From Vanrija pseudolonga (Eukaryota; Basidiomycota; Tremellomycetes; Trichosporonales; Trichosporonaceae), in assembly GCF_020906515.1 (NCBI RefSeq), contig NC_085850.1:3410001-3474000 (forward strand): 64,000 bases of DNA, read 5' to 3'. The notes under the pieces were generated by a model that was not told the DNA's origin, did not search any database, and saw only the letters and a list, made by a program, of their open reading frames with translations. A program made the position numbers and the translations under genes. Shown here one piece after another: positions 11,020 through 20,470 of the stretch (the stretch's first letter is position 1; each line of letters begins with the position of its first letter).

Positions 11020-13875
11020 CTACAGAAGGTGCATGGCCCCACCGCCGGGCCCCACGACGCCGCGCACACGCGCATGAAGCGAGAAGAAGTCGCCCTCGTA
11101 CGCTACAATGCCCGAGCTCGCGACCTCGGCACCGTCGTTGAGACCCAAAAGCTCCTCCAGGTTGGTAGTGACGAGCGCGATGGCGTCGCGCTTGGAGAAG
11201 ACGTGCGGGGCGTTGGCATAAGCCCACGCCGCTTCGAAGCGCGTCAGGCGCGTGCTCGAGCTCGCGACGATGCCCGCCAGCCCGAGGCCGACCTTGACGC
11301 CGTGCTTGTGCAAAAGGGCGGGGAGGGTGAGGTTTGAGAGCGGCGGGCCGGGGAGGAAGCGGCGCGACGTCCACTCGTACGGGAAGGCGCGGCCAGGCGC
11401 GACGACTACGCCAATGTGGTTGCGCGCAAGCTCGTCAGCGAGCATGTACGCCTCGGCGCCGCCGAAAATCGTGAGCTTGAGCGCTGGCGCGACGTCGCGC
11501 TTGATGCGGACCAGCGCGCCAATGTGGTCGGCCGAGTTGGCGTTCACGACTAGGCGCAGCTTGCCCTCCGCTGCGTCCACGAACGCTTGACCCAGCTCGT
11601 TGTCCTCCACGACGCTCTTCTGACGAAGAAGCCGGCGGAGGACGGACAGCTTGGTGCTGATGCTCGGGTTGTTGTCTGCGCCTTCGTCGTCGAGGTTGAG
11701 GTGAAGCGCTGCGCGTGCTGTGCCGATCGCGCCGGGAGCGAGCGGGTGCGGCGCCGAGGTGGAGAAGGAGAAGGACACGCCGGCAATGAAGCGCGCCGGG
11801 CCGAGCGCCCCGGGCCAGCTGACGCCCGTGGTGATGCCCTCACGGTACGCCATGAGAGCACCCTTGGTGCCGAATTGCGCGCCATCCACGCCGTGGACTA
11901 GCACACCGGAGAGGAGGTCCGAGTTGACGGCAAGCGCGTCGTATACAAGCCCGTCGCCCGTGCTCGCCTCCATGTCGATCTCCTCATGGCCGAGTCGCGA
12001 GCCGGCAGTGATGAGACCGCGCGTCACAGTGCCATTCTTGAGATCGACATGGGCTGCGTCCTCGGCGACAACGCACTCTCGTCCAATGCAGACCACCTCC
12101 CCATCACTGACAACAACGCGACCGGGGTTGATGGTGTTGACGAACGGCTCGCCGAGGTACACTTCCTTGACGTGCTCAAAGACGACCTTGGAAGCCTGCT
12201 TGCGAGGTCGGAGGTCGGGGTCGCCGCGGGACACGACGTCAGCTGCAGCCTCCTTGGCATAGTCGCCGTGGGTGGTGATCTCCTGCGCCTCAGCCGGCTT
12301 GTTACCGACGTGGGGCGAGACAAGCTGCGGAATGCCGTCGATGTACGTCTGCTTCGGCGTCGCTCCCAGCGCGAGCGGGAAGCTGTCCCACACGACCACA
12401 TCCGCGTCGTAGCCCTCACGCACGTACCCGAGGCGGTGGTCCAGTCCCGCAGTGTGCGCCGACACGGTCGTGACAGACGCGAGCGCCTCGGCCCAGGGCA
12501 GTCCGAAAGCGTGCCCTTGCTGCGCCTCGAAGACAAGATACCGGCTGTCAATGGCGGGGTGGTCGCTCTTGAAGGACACCTTGATCCCCGCGTCGTTGAG
12601 CACCTTGGCAGCGTACGGGCTCAGGCGGTACGCCTCGCGCTTGTACCGCGCAAAGTTTGCAAAGATGGCCACGGCGGGCGGCTCGGGCCCGTACGCCTGC
12701 TTGATGACCCCTGGGACGAGGTATGCCTCGTGCGCGTGGTGGAACGCCGCGACGGGGAACTGAAACTCGTTGGTGATGCGCACAAAGTCGTCAATATCCA
12801 CCGTCTCGTAGCAGTGCACGTTGACCTTGACGTTGCCACGGAGTACGTCGGCGAGCGCCTCCCACTCCAGGTCCTGGGGGAACGGGGTGGACTGCGCGCG
12901 CGGGTCCTCGCACCACGCGTCCTGGATATCCTTGAGCGCCTTGCCATTCGTGTATGCCTCACGGAAGGCGTAAGCCGACTCCATTCGAACATTGCCGTAC
13001 ACTCGCGCCGGGTTCTCACCACACGCGTGCTTGATGTGCCGCCAAGCGCGGGTACGCTCCCAGCTGCCGTTTTCGATGCGGAACGGTGGCTCGACCTGCA
13101 TGCTCGCAGGCGTGTTTTCAGCCGTCCAGCGAGGCTTGAATGTGAACGCTTGCCCTCCAATGTTGCCAGCGGACCCGGGGAGCACAAGCATGGTCGTGAT
13201 GCCTCCCGCGATGGAGAGGTTGAACGACGCGTCGTGCGTGTTGAAACCGTCGAGGGAGCGGAGGAACGGGCGGACAGAGCCCTTGATGCTGTTTCCATCC
13301 TGACCACCATTGAGGGCAGGAGCTGCCTCTACGCCAATGTGCGAGTGTACGTCCACGAGGCCGGGGGTGAGCCACGCGCCGTTGAGATCGACCTCGTCTG
13401 CGTCGATGGCCTCGTCGCGCACGTCCTCGCTCGATCCAATGCGGCGAATCACACCACCGTCAAGGAGCACATCCACTTCATAGAGCACCTCGTGACCCTT
13501 GTTGTTGCCCGTCCACACGGTCGCGTTCTTCAGCCACACCGCACCCGTGCCGGGGACGAAGCGGTCCGAGGTGGTGCGCTCGCGCGTCGCTGGCGCCGGG
13601 TTGGGCGGCGGGCGGCCGATAATCTCGCACTGCTTGATGCCCTCGCGGATGAACGGCGGGAGGTCACTCGGCGGCTGGGGATCCCACGGCCACGCGCGGC
13701 TGGCCGTGTAGTAGAAGGCTGTGACGCCGACAAGCGCGAGTGCGGCCAGCACGCGGAACAGGCTAGGGGACTTGCGGCGGCGCTGCTTGTCGTCTTCGGC
13801 CAAGTCATCGCTGACTTGGGCGTTCTTCTCGACGTCCACAGCGCGCCGATGCACGAGTTGTGCGTGCGGACTCAT
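11020..13875 (-). CDS. membrane-anchored amidohydrolase, CE9-like (two amidohydrolase modules)
   Basis: One uninterrupted frame of 951 residues, unusual here because most neighbours have several introns. Residues 39-57 form a single hydrophobic segment after a charged N-terminus, consistent with a type II membrane anchor. Residues about 110 to 530 are an amidohydrolase fold: a VWLKNATVW first strand, a metal-binding HxH at 177/179 in VDVHSH, later His-rich FHHAHEA, SDHPAIDS, and the usual closing GYDADVVVWD segment. Residues about 560 to 950 repeat the architecture of the superfamily, but the HxH position reads TAGSRLGHEE, so the second module has probably lost metal binding. Fungal proteins of this size and layout are annotated as carbohydrate esterase family 9 or imidazolonepropionase-like; the natural substrate is unknown. 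It is divergent from the XPD gene. Confidence 0.85.
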   Translation of the reverse strand: MSPHAQLVHRRAVDVEKNAQVSDDLAEDDKQRRRKSPSLFRVLAALALVGVTAFYYTASRAWPWDPQPPSDLPPFIREGIKQCEIIGRPPPNPAPATRERTTSDRFVPGTGAVWLKNATVWTGNNKGHEVLYEVDVLLDGGVIRRIGSSEDVRDEAIDADEVDLNGAWLTPGLVDVHSHIGVEAAPALNGGQDGNSIKGSVRPFLRSLDGFNTHDASFNLSIAGGITTMLVLPGSAGNIGGQAFTFKPRWTAENTPASMQVEPPFRIENGSWERTRAWRHIKHACGENPARVYGNVRMESAYAFREAYTNGKALKDIQDAWCEDPRAQSTPFPQDLEWEALADVLRGNVKVNVHCYETVDIDDFVRITNEFQFPVAAFHHAHEAYLVPGVIKQAYGPEPPAVAIFANFARYKREAYRLSPYAAKVLNDAGIKVSFKSDHPAIDSRYLVFEAQQGHAFGLPWAEALASVTTVSAHTAGLDHRLGYVREGYDADVVVWDSFPLALGATPKQTYIDGIPQLVSPHVGNKPAEAQEITTHGDYAKEAAADVVSRGDPDLRPRKQASKVVFEHVKEVYLGEPFVNTINPGRVVVSDGEVVCIGRECVVAEDAAHVDLKNGTVTRGLITAGSRLGHEEIDMEASTGDGLVYDALAVNSDLLSGVLVHGVDGAQFGTKGALMAYREGITTGVSWPGALGPARFIAGVSFSFSTSAPHPLAPGAIGTARAALHLNLDDEGADNNPSISTKLSVLRRLLRQKSVVEDNELGQAFVDAAEGKLRLVVNANSADHIGALVRIKRDVAPALKLTIFGGAEAYMLADELARNHIGVVVAPGRAFPYEWTSRRFLPGPPLSNLTLPALLHKHGVKVGLGLAGIVASSSTRLTRFEAAWAYANAPHVFSKRDAIALVTTNLEELLGLNDGAEVASSGIVAYEGDFFSLHARVRGVVGPGGGAMHLL

Positions 13876-14451
13876 GGTTGGTCGATGTGGATAGAGAAGC
13901 AGAACTGAAGTCGAACACCGGGTTTCTGCACCATGTGGACCACTTCGTGCTCGCCGTTCTTGCTGATGTCATTGTGGGGACCCCGCGATTGTCTTTCAGT
14001 CACTCAGTGTTGTCCGTAGCCCAAGAAGAGTGAGTTGTCGATGGCGCAGTGATGAAGGGGCTCGCTCTGTCAGTCTCTCCTGCATCATGTGTATAAACCA
14101 CGACTCGAAGATCACTTATAAAGACACAGATGGCCACACTGTGATGCTATTAGTTCAGAGAGGATAACAGGAAGGATGGTTTTGAATACCGTATGACAGA
14201 GCACACGATTTGCTTCCGTTTGTAATGAGGTGGGGGGGAGGGGGGGTGGAGGTGACCAACGATGAGTGGACTGAAAGGAAGACGAACAACGAGGAACAAC
14301 ACCGAGATCAGTCTGTCACATCTCACACTCCTTCTCGCCACTCAAAACGCCTCGACGCAACATCCTCATTGCATAGGCGACGTCGTTGCGGCAGCTTCGA
14401 CCAACTGTATCTTCCACCTGGCGGTGACCACCAGACACACAATCGCCCACG
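13876..14451. promoter_or_regulatory. divergent promoter region, CE9-like amidohydrolase / RAD3
   Basis: These 576 bp lie between two oppositely oriented start codons. They hold a G-rich run (about 14229-14249) and no coding signal. Regulatory elements for both genes are expected here. Confidence 0.45.
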
Positions 14452-17231
14452 ATGAAGTTTATGATCGATGACCTGCCGGTGCTCTTCCCCTATGAGAGGT
14501 CAGCTTCAGCTCGCGTGTGCTTAGATAGCTAACGTTGCAGGCTGTATCCGGGTTTGTTTAACCTCGTCCCCTGTTTCCATTCCCATTCTAACCCGCCGCA
14601 GAGCAGTACTCGTACATGTGCGATCTGAAGAAGACGCTTGATGCCGGGGTAGGTTGACTGGCTCCTTTGCCGTGATGGCGCTCAGCGAGGTAGAGGCTCA
14701 CGGCGCAGGGACACTGCGTGCTCGAAATGCCCTCGGGAACAGGAAAGACTGTTTCTCTTCTGAGTTTGATCGTGTCGTACATGCAGGTGAGCTGACTCCT
14801 CCCTGTCACTGCAGAAGCTCACACAGCAGTTCTACCCAAACAAGCGTCAGCTGGTGTACTGCTCCCGAACAGTCCCAGAGATCGAGAAGGCGCTGGCCGA
14901 ACTCAAGCGTCTCATGGAGTATCGTGCCGAGATGGGCGCCAACGACGAGGGCTTCCGCGGACTGGGATTGTCGAGTCGAAAGAACCTCTGCTTGAATCCC
15001 GAGGTGGGTGGCGAGGCGGGAGTGAAGCTTACGACAGGTGGCGAAAGAGAAGAAGGGCAAGATTGTCGACTCGCGCTGTCGTGACTTGACATCCGCGTAC
15101 GCGTGCGAGCAGGGAAGAGCGGACCCTGGCTCTGTGCCGCTCTGCTCTTGGCACGAAGAGCTGAACAACTACGAGACGGGCAACCTCATCCCGCCAGGCG
15201 TGTACACCCTCGACGATGTGAAGCAGTACGGACGCGAGAAGGGCGTCTGCCCGTACTTTACCATCCGTCGAATGGTGAGGGTTTGCATCAGATGAGACTC
15301 TCTAACCCTCCTCCAGATGCCTTATGTCGACGTGATCATCTACTCGTTCCACTACCTCCTCGACCCCAAGGTCGCCGAGCAGGTCTCGCAGCACCTCAGC
15401 AAGGAGGCGATTGTCGTGTTCGACGAGGCACACAACATCGACAATGTGTGCATCGAGTCGCTCTCTATCGACCTCACCCGCCCCATGTTGGACTCTGCGG
15501 CGCGCAGTGTCGCGAAAATCGGAGACAAGATCGACGATATCAAGAAGAACGATGCGCAGAAGCTGCAGGACGAGTACGAGAAGCTCGTGGCTGGGCTGTC
15601 GAGCGCGCGCGGTGAAGAGGATGACCTGCTGGCTAATCCTGTCCTGTCGGACGACATGATCAGCGAGGCGATACCGGGCAACATTCGCAAGGCGGAGCAC
15701 TTTATCGCGTTCTTGAAGCGCTTCATCGAATACCTCAAGACCCGCATGCGTGTGCTCCATGTCGTCGCTGAGACGCCGCAATCCTTCCTTGCACACCTCA
15801 AGGAGATCACATACATCGAGAAGCGACCACTACAGTTCTGTGCAGAGCGCCTCACCTCGCTTATCCAGACGCTCAACCTCACCAATATCGATGAGCACTA
15901 CGCGCTCCAGAAGATTGCAGGGTTTGCGACCCTGGTCGCCACGTACGAGAAGGGATTCCTTCTCATCCTGGAGCCCTACGAGACGGAGCATGCGACCGTC
16001 GCCAACCCCATCTTCCACTTCACCTGCCTTGACCCCTCGCTGGCCATCGCGCCAGTGTTCGAGCGGTTCAGCAGTGTCGTCATCACGTCGGGAACCATCT
16101 CCCCGCTCGAGATGTACCCCAAGATCCTGCAGTTCCAGCCCGTCATCGAGGAGTCCTACCCGATGACGCTTACACGAAACGCATTCTTGCCCATGGTCAT
16201 CACCCGTGGCTCGGACCAGGTGCCCATCTCGTCGCGCTTCGAGGTGCGCAACGACCCCGCCGTGGTGCGAAACTTTGGCAGTATCCTCATCGACCTGGCG
16301 CGTACCGTGCCAGACGGTGTCGTCGCATTCTTCCCGTCCTACTTATACATGGAGTCGATCGTCAGCGCCTGGTACGATATGGGTATCCTCAGTGAGGTGT
16401 GGAAACACAAGCTACTGTTCGTCGAGACGCCCGACGCCATGGAGACGAGTATTGCGCTGAAGAACTACCGAGAGGTGAGCTGCGCGGTGCCCGTTGACAA
16501 GCTGACATTCAGGCTTGCAACAACGGCCGTGGCGCTGTCATGCTGTCTGTCGCACGAGGCAAGGTGTCAGAGGGAATCGATTTCGATCAGTGGGTTAAAC
16601 ACGCCGCGCCACGCTAACCCCGCAGCAACTACGGTCGCGCAGTCATCATGTTCGGTATCCCATACCAGTACACCGAGAGTCGTATCCTCAAGGCGCGCCT
16701 CGAGTTCCTTCGTGACAACCACAGGATTCGCGAGAACGACTACCTCACTTTCGATGCCATGCGACACGCCGCCCAGTGTGTAGGACGTGTCCTGCGAGGA
16801 AAGACCGACTGGGGATTGATGGTGTTTGCGGACAAGGTGGGTTAGCTAGGACGTGGGCGCGGTCTAACCCTCAGCGCTTCGCACGACAGGACAAGCGCTC
16901 CAAGCTGCCACGCTGGATCAACCAGTATATCACTGACGCCCACTCCAACCTGTCCACCGACATGGCAGTTGTCCTGGCCAAGAAGTTTATCCGCCAGATC
17001 TCGCAGCCCTTCGACCACACCCAGACGGGTATCTCGCTGTGGACTCTGGACGACATTCTCGCTAGGCAAGAGCAGGAGAAGGAGGAGGCGGCCAAGGCTG
17101 GCGCAGAGATTACCGAGGCGTTCGGACCAGCCGCCAACGGCCGTCCCGACGACGCCGACGTCGACATGGACCACCACTTTGACATTGACGATGCGGTCCT
17201 CGCTGCTGTCGACCTGCCAGACGACGTATAG
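14452..17231 (+). CDS. RAD3: DNA repair/transcription helicase XPD (Rad3), TFIIH subunit
   Basis: Ten exons: 14452-14498, 14541-14551, 14602-14648, 14709-14786, 14815-15003, 15038-15274, 15317-16474, 16513-16589, 16626-16836, 16875-17231, for 803 residues. The 5'-to-3' SF2 helicase of TFIIH opens DNA in nucleotide excision repair and supports transcription initiation. Walker A SGTGKT has its Lys at 48, as in yeast Rad3. Four Cys that would hold the Fe-S cluster lie near 120, 138, 160 and 195. DEAH is at 239-242, and motifs V/VI are seen as SEGIDF and [12 protein letters not shown]. The C-terminus is acidic, as in Rad3. Exon 2 is only 11 nt and the intron 14787-14814 only 28 nt; both are forced by frame and homology. 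The gene ends 87 bp from the convergent complex I gene. Confidence 0.97.
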
Positions 17232-17318
17232 GCGGAGAGACGTATGGGACCTCATCAGTAGACCAACCGTTGTAGCACTAGGCATTTGGATCCTGATTTA
17301 CATCATGCATGATTGCGT

Positions 17319-17760
17319 TTAGAAGGAGGCGACCTGCTTGGGGTCGTCGCGTCCGCTGTAGAATTTGTCGAGGAATGAGACGGGTTTTGCTGGGTCCTCG
17401 TACTGCTTGAACCAGTGGAGGAGGTGGGGCTGAGGTGTGAGCAGCTGGCCCAGCAACCTCCACATTAGCAGCACGCCTCACCTCCTGCTTCCAGCAGTTC
17501 ATCGTCTCCTGGTACTCCTGCTGGTTCTTGTGGAGGAGGACGTTGATGACGGCCAAGTCGTCAATGTTGCGGTTCTTCTCAAAGTCCTGGCGGAACTTGA
17601 GACGGAGAGCGGACGGCGAGACGTTGAGGGCGTAGAGCGCGCAGATCTCGGGCGCGGAGCGGTACCACGCGCGGTAGGCGTCGATGACGCGAACGCGCGC
17701 CTCCTCCCTCGTCGTGGCGATGGTGACCTTGCGGGCCAGGCGCGCTGGGAACATGGACAT
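17319..17760 (-). CDS. NDUFA6: complex I LYR-motif accessory subunit (NDUFA6/B14-type)
   Basis: Two exons on the minus strand: 17760-17482 and 17429-17319, encoding 129 residues, the normal size for this subunit. Residues 24-36 carry the LYR-type signature, here AYRAWYRSAP, followed by the helical CALYALNVSPSALR segment and a Phe-Arg-rich stretch. The C-terminus (HLLHWFKQYEDP then Ser/Phe-rich tail) matches fungal NDUFA6 orthologues. The protein sits on the matrix arm of mitochondrial NADH:ubiquinone oxidoreductase and binds the acyl carrier protein. Its presence implies that this organism has complex I, unlike Saccharomyces. The gene is tail-to-tail with RAD3 and divergent from PRP3 (296 bp between start codons). 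A second in-frame ATG two codons downstream could also be used. Confidence 0.9.
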
Positions 17761-18056
17761 GGCGGGCAGAGGTGTGTGTTGTGGTCGTCGTCGATGTCGC
17801 TGTCGATGCTGCTAATGACGGACTCGTGATAGGCGGTGAGCGGAGAGGCATCGGGTGCTGGTGGTGAGCGGACGGAACCAAATCAACTTGACCTCCCAGG
17901 CTGACGGGACCGCGTACGGTGGGCGGCATTAGCGTGATCCCGACGCGTGGCACCCTCACTCGCCACCCACTGACCTCATGATTTCAGGTGGCTCAGTTCA
18001 TCATTGTTGTTGTTCGTCGCATCACTCCAAACCAACCACCTCAGCCACTCACAAAA
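17761..18056. promoter_or_regulatory. divergent promoter region, NDUFA6 / PRP3
   Basis: A 296-bp space between opposite start codons. It holds no exon. The part next to PRP3 is rich in TTGTTG and CA-containing sequence, as expected for a 5' leader. Confidence 0.4.
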
Positions 18057-19949
18057 ATGTCGGGACGCAGACCGGCCGACGGCCAGCCAGCAGGCCAGCC
18101 GCCCGCCAAGAAGCCCGCGTTCGACATCAACTCGATCCGCGCGCAGCTGGCAGCCAAGAAGGCCGAGGTTGAAGCCCGTCTGGCTGGCGCTTCGAGCGGG
18201 TCGGCGAGCCCAGCACCGCCAGCAGCAGCGACACCAGCACCGCCAGTAAAACCGGCAGCGCCTGCCCCGCGCAAGGATTCTTCGTCTGCGCCTGGACCAG
18301 CAGCGCTCCCGCCCCGTGCGACAGTCGACCCGGCCATCGCGGCGCAGATCGCGGCCGCAAAGGCCCGCATCGACGCGCTGCAGAACAAGAAGGCGGAAAA
18401 GGCCAACCCGTACCTCTCTGGCGTGGCGTCCTCCTCGGCTCCAGCTCCAGCGCCCAAGCCGGCACCAGCAGCTGCCAGCTCGGTCTCGGTCGCGCTGCAC
18501 CCGCTCCTGATGGCCGATACCAGCGGGAGCGGCGCCGGCGAGAAGAACGAGAAGAAGGCGATGCGCGACCGGTACAAGACGATGGCGCCCAAGTTCTCGA
18601 CTGTGCGTGCGAACGCTTCGATCGTCGAGGAGGCGCAAAAGGTCATCGAGAAGACCAAGCCCGCGCTCGCGACGGCCGCTATCAGCAATCCGTACGCTGC
18701 TGGCGCGCAGGCATCGGCACCAGGCGCGCCGCCAACCGAGGTGGATGCAGGCGGACCGTCCGCGCGAGGCCGCAAGTCGCGCAAGATGCAGTTCTCGGCG
18801 CCGGGACGATATGTGCGCCAGGGCGACCAGCTGCGTAACGAGATCAAGTTGGAAGAGCTCAAGCAGCGCATCGCGGCGCAGTCGGTCAAGGCGGGCCTGG
18901 ACTCTGAGTTTGATGTCGTCCAGCGCAGCTTGAAGCGCGCGCAGCCGCCCGCTGTCGAGTGGTGGGACGAGGCCATCCTGCCCAAAGGCGCGACGTACGA
19001 CGATATCGACAAGGCCGACGACTATTTCCGGACTTCGGAGGACTCGCTCATCACTCATCTGGTCCAGCACCCGATCGCAATTGCTGCGCCAAGTGACCGC
19101 AAGCAGCCTGAGCGTGGGCTCATGCTTACGAAGAAGGAGCAGAAGAAGATGCGTCGACAGCGGCGTTTGGCAGAGCTGCAAGACAAGCGCGATAGGCAAA
19201 AGATGGGCCTTATCCCGCCAGACCCACCAAAGGGTAAGTGGGGACGGGTGTTGTTTGTTACAATGCTGACATTCTCAGTCCGCCTAGCAAACCTCATGAA
19301 GGTGCTCACATCCGACGCGGTGCAAGACCCGACCAAGGTCGAAGCCAAGGTCCGCCGCGAGGTCGCGATGCGACAGTTCCGACACGAGAAGGACAACGAG
19401 GGCCGCAAGCTCACAAAAGAGCAACGACACGAGAAGGAGTACGAGAAGCTCGCGCAGAAGGAGCGCAACGACGGGCTCTACGCGTCGGTCTACATTGTCA
19501 AGTACCTCACCAACGGACGGCACAAGTTCAAGGTGCGCGAGACGGCCAAGAACGACCTGCTGTCAGGCATCTGCGTCTTCCATCCCAACTTTGCGCTCGT
19601 TATCGTCGAAGGCGTGCAGAACAAGATCAGGCACTACCGCCAGCTCATGCTGCACCGAATCGACTGGACCGAGGAGGCTCGGCCACACGGCGAGGCCGAC
19701 GATGACTCGGACGACAGCGACGACGAGGAGAAGAAGAAGAAGAAGGCCGAGGGCGAGGAGGAGGGCCCGGACATGAGCGAGAACAAGTGCGAGCTCATCT
19801 GGGAGGGCGAAATCCCCGAGCGTACCTTCAAGATCTTCCGAGCCAGACACGCCGAGACAGACGGCGCGGGCAAGGACTGGCTCACGCAGAAGTATGAGGG
19901 CATGTGGGACTTGGCCAAGCGGTGGACGTGGCAGGGCGAAGATTTGTAG
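18057..19949 (+). CDS. PRP3: U4/U6 snRNP splicing factor Prp3
   Basis: Two exons, 18057-19233 and 19279-19949, giving 615 residues. The N-terminal 150 residues are Ala/Pro-rich low complexity after a KKPAFDINSIRAQL segment. The centre carries the PRP3 domain: the SRKMQF region, the VEWWDEAIL segment, and the long KKEQKKMRRQRR basic helix. The second exon holds the VRLANLMKVL motif and the C-terminal DUF1115 domain (KNDLLSGICVFHPNF, VEGVQ, RYR-type contact region, final WEGE and FKIF segments). Prp3 stabilises the U4/U6 duplex in the tri-snRNP. The start chosen is the ATG before SGRRP; an upstream in-frame ATG at 17988 would add 23 residues but is less plausible. The 45-nt intron has a clear GTAAGT donor and CTGAC branch, yet contains no stop in frame. 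Confidence 0.95.
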   Translation: MSGRRPADGQPAGQPPAKKPAFDINSIRAQLAAKKAEVEARLAGASSGSASPAPPAAATPAPPVKPAAPAPRKDSSSAPGPAALPPRATVDPAIAAQIAAAKARIDALQNKKAEKANPYLSGVASSSAPAPAPKPAPAAASSVSVALHPLLMADTSGSGAGEKNEKKAMRDRYKTMAPKFSTVRANASIVEEAQKVIEKTKPALATAAISNPYAAGAQASAPGAPPTEVDAGGPSARGRKSRKMQFSAPGRYVRQGDQLRNEIKLEELKQRIAAQSVKAGLDSEFDVVQRSLKRAQPPAVEWWDEAILPKGATYDDIDKADDYFRTSEDSLITHLVQHPIAIAAPSDRKQPERGLMLTKKEQKKMRRQRRLAELQDKRDRQKMGLIPPDPPKGKWGRVLFVTMLTFSVRLANLMKVLTSDAVQDPTKVEAKVRREVAMRQFRHEKDNEGRKLTKEQRHEKEYEKLAQKERNDGLYASVYIVKYLTNGRHKFKVRETAKNDLLSGICVFHPNFALVIVEGVQNKIRHYRQLMLHRIDWTEEARPHGEADDDSDDSDDEEKKKKKAEGEEEGPDMSENKCELIWEGEIPERTFKIFRARHAETDGAGKDWLTQKYEGMWDLAKRWTWQGEDL

Positions 19950-20470
19950 GCGGGTGGTACCAGGGACCGCCGGGCTGCTGCCTGAGGCGATGGGCAGCTT
20001 GTAGACAGAGCGCAACCACAACAGCAGACCATATCATTCTGTAGATTGCATGTGAGGCAAGATGACCTCGGAAGTCCGATCGGAGAGAGACGTGCGCGAT
20101 GCTATGTACGATCCCGACTGAGCCTCGTCTCATATCTCCTCAACCCCATCATCCTCACCCCACCCCATCAGCGACCCTGCCGCCACGATATCCCTCCTCC
20201 CTCTCGCCTACCGCCGTGAGCAGTTCGCAAACACCAGGGTCCGCCATCCCGGAGTCGCCGCCCTCGGCCATCCCCGCGGGGCCAGGCTGCACGTGACGTC
20301 ACAGCCCAAGTCCGACGTCGCGGAGTGGGGGTCGTGTTGGTCGTGTCGTGTCGGTAACGATGCGGTGGGGGGCACTGTGGTGGTAAGCGCGCGTGTACTT
20401 GCCCCAGCGAGCCAGGCGGTGGAGTATTTATCGGCGCGCTCGACATCCTTCTGTCCACTATAGCAACATC
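19950..20470. other. intergenic region, PRP3 3' end to DHTKD1 promoter
   Basis: A 521-bp region between two genes in the same direction. A TATTTAT element at about 20434 lies some 35 bp before the DHTKD1 start and may belong to its promoter. No coding signal is seen. Confidence 0.4.

Noticed and set aside
11986-13908. 640-residue plus-strand frame
   Set aside because: It is the antisense shadow of the intronless amidohydrolase gene, which has clear motifs on the minus strand.
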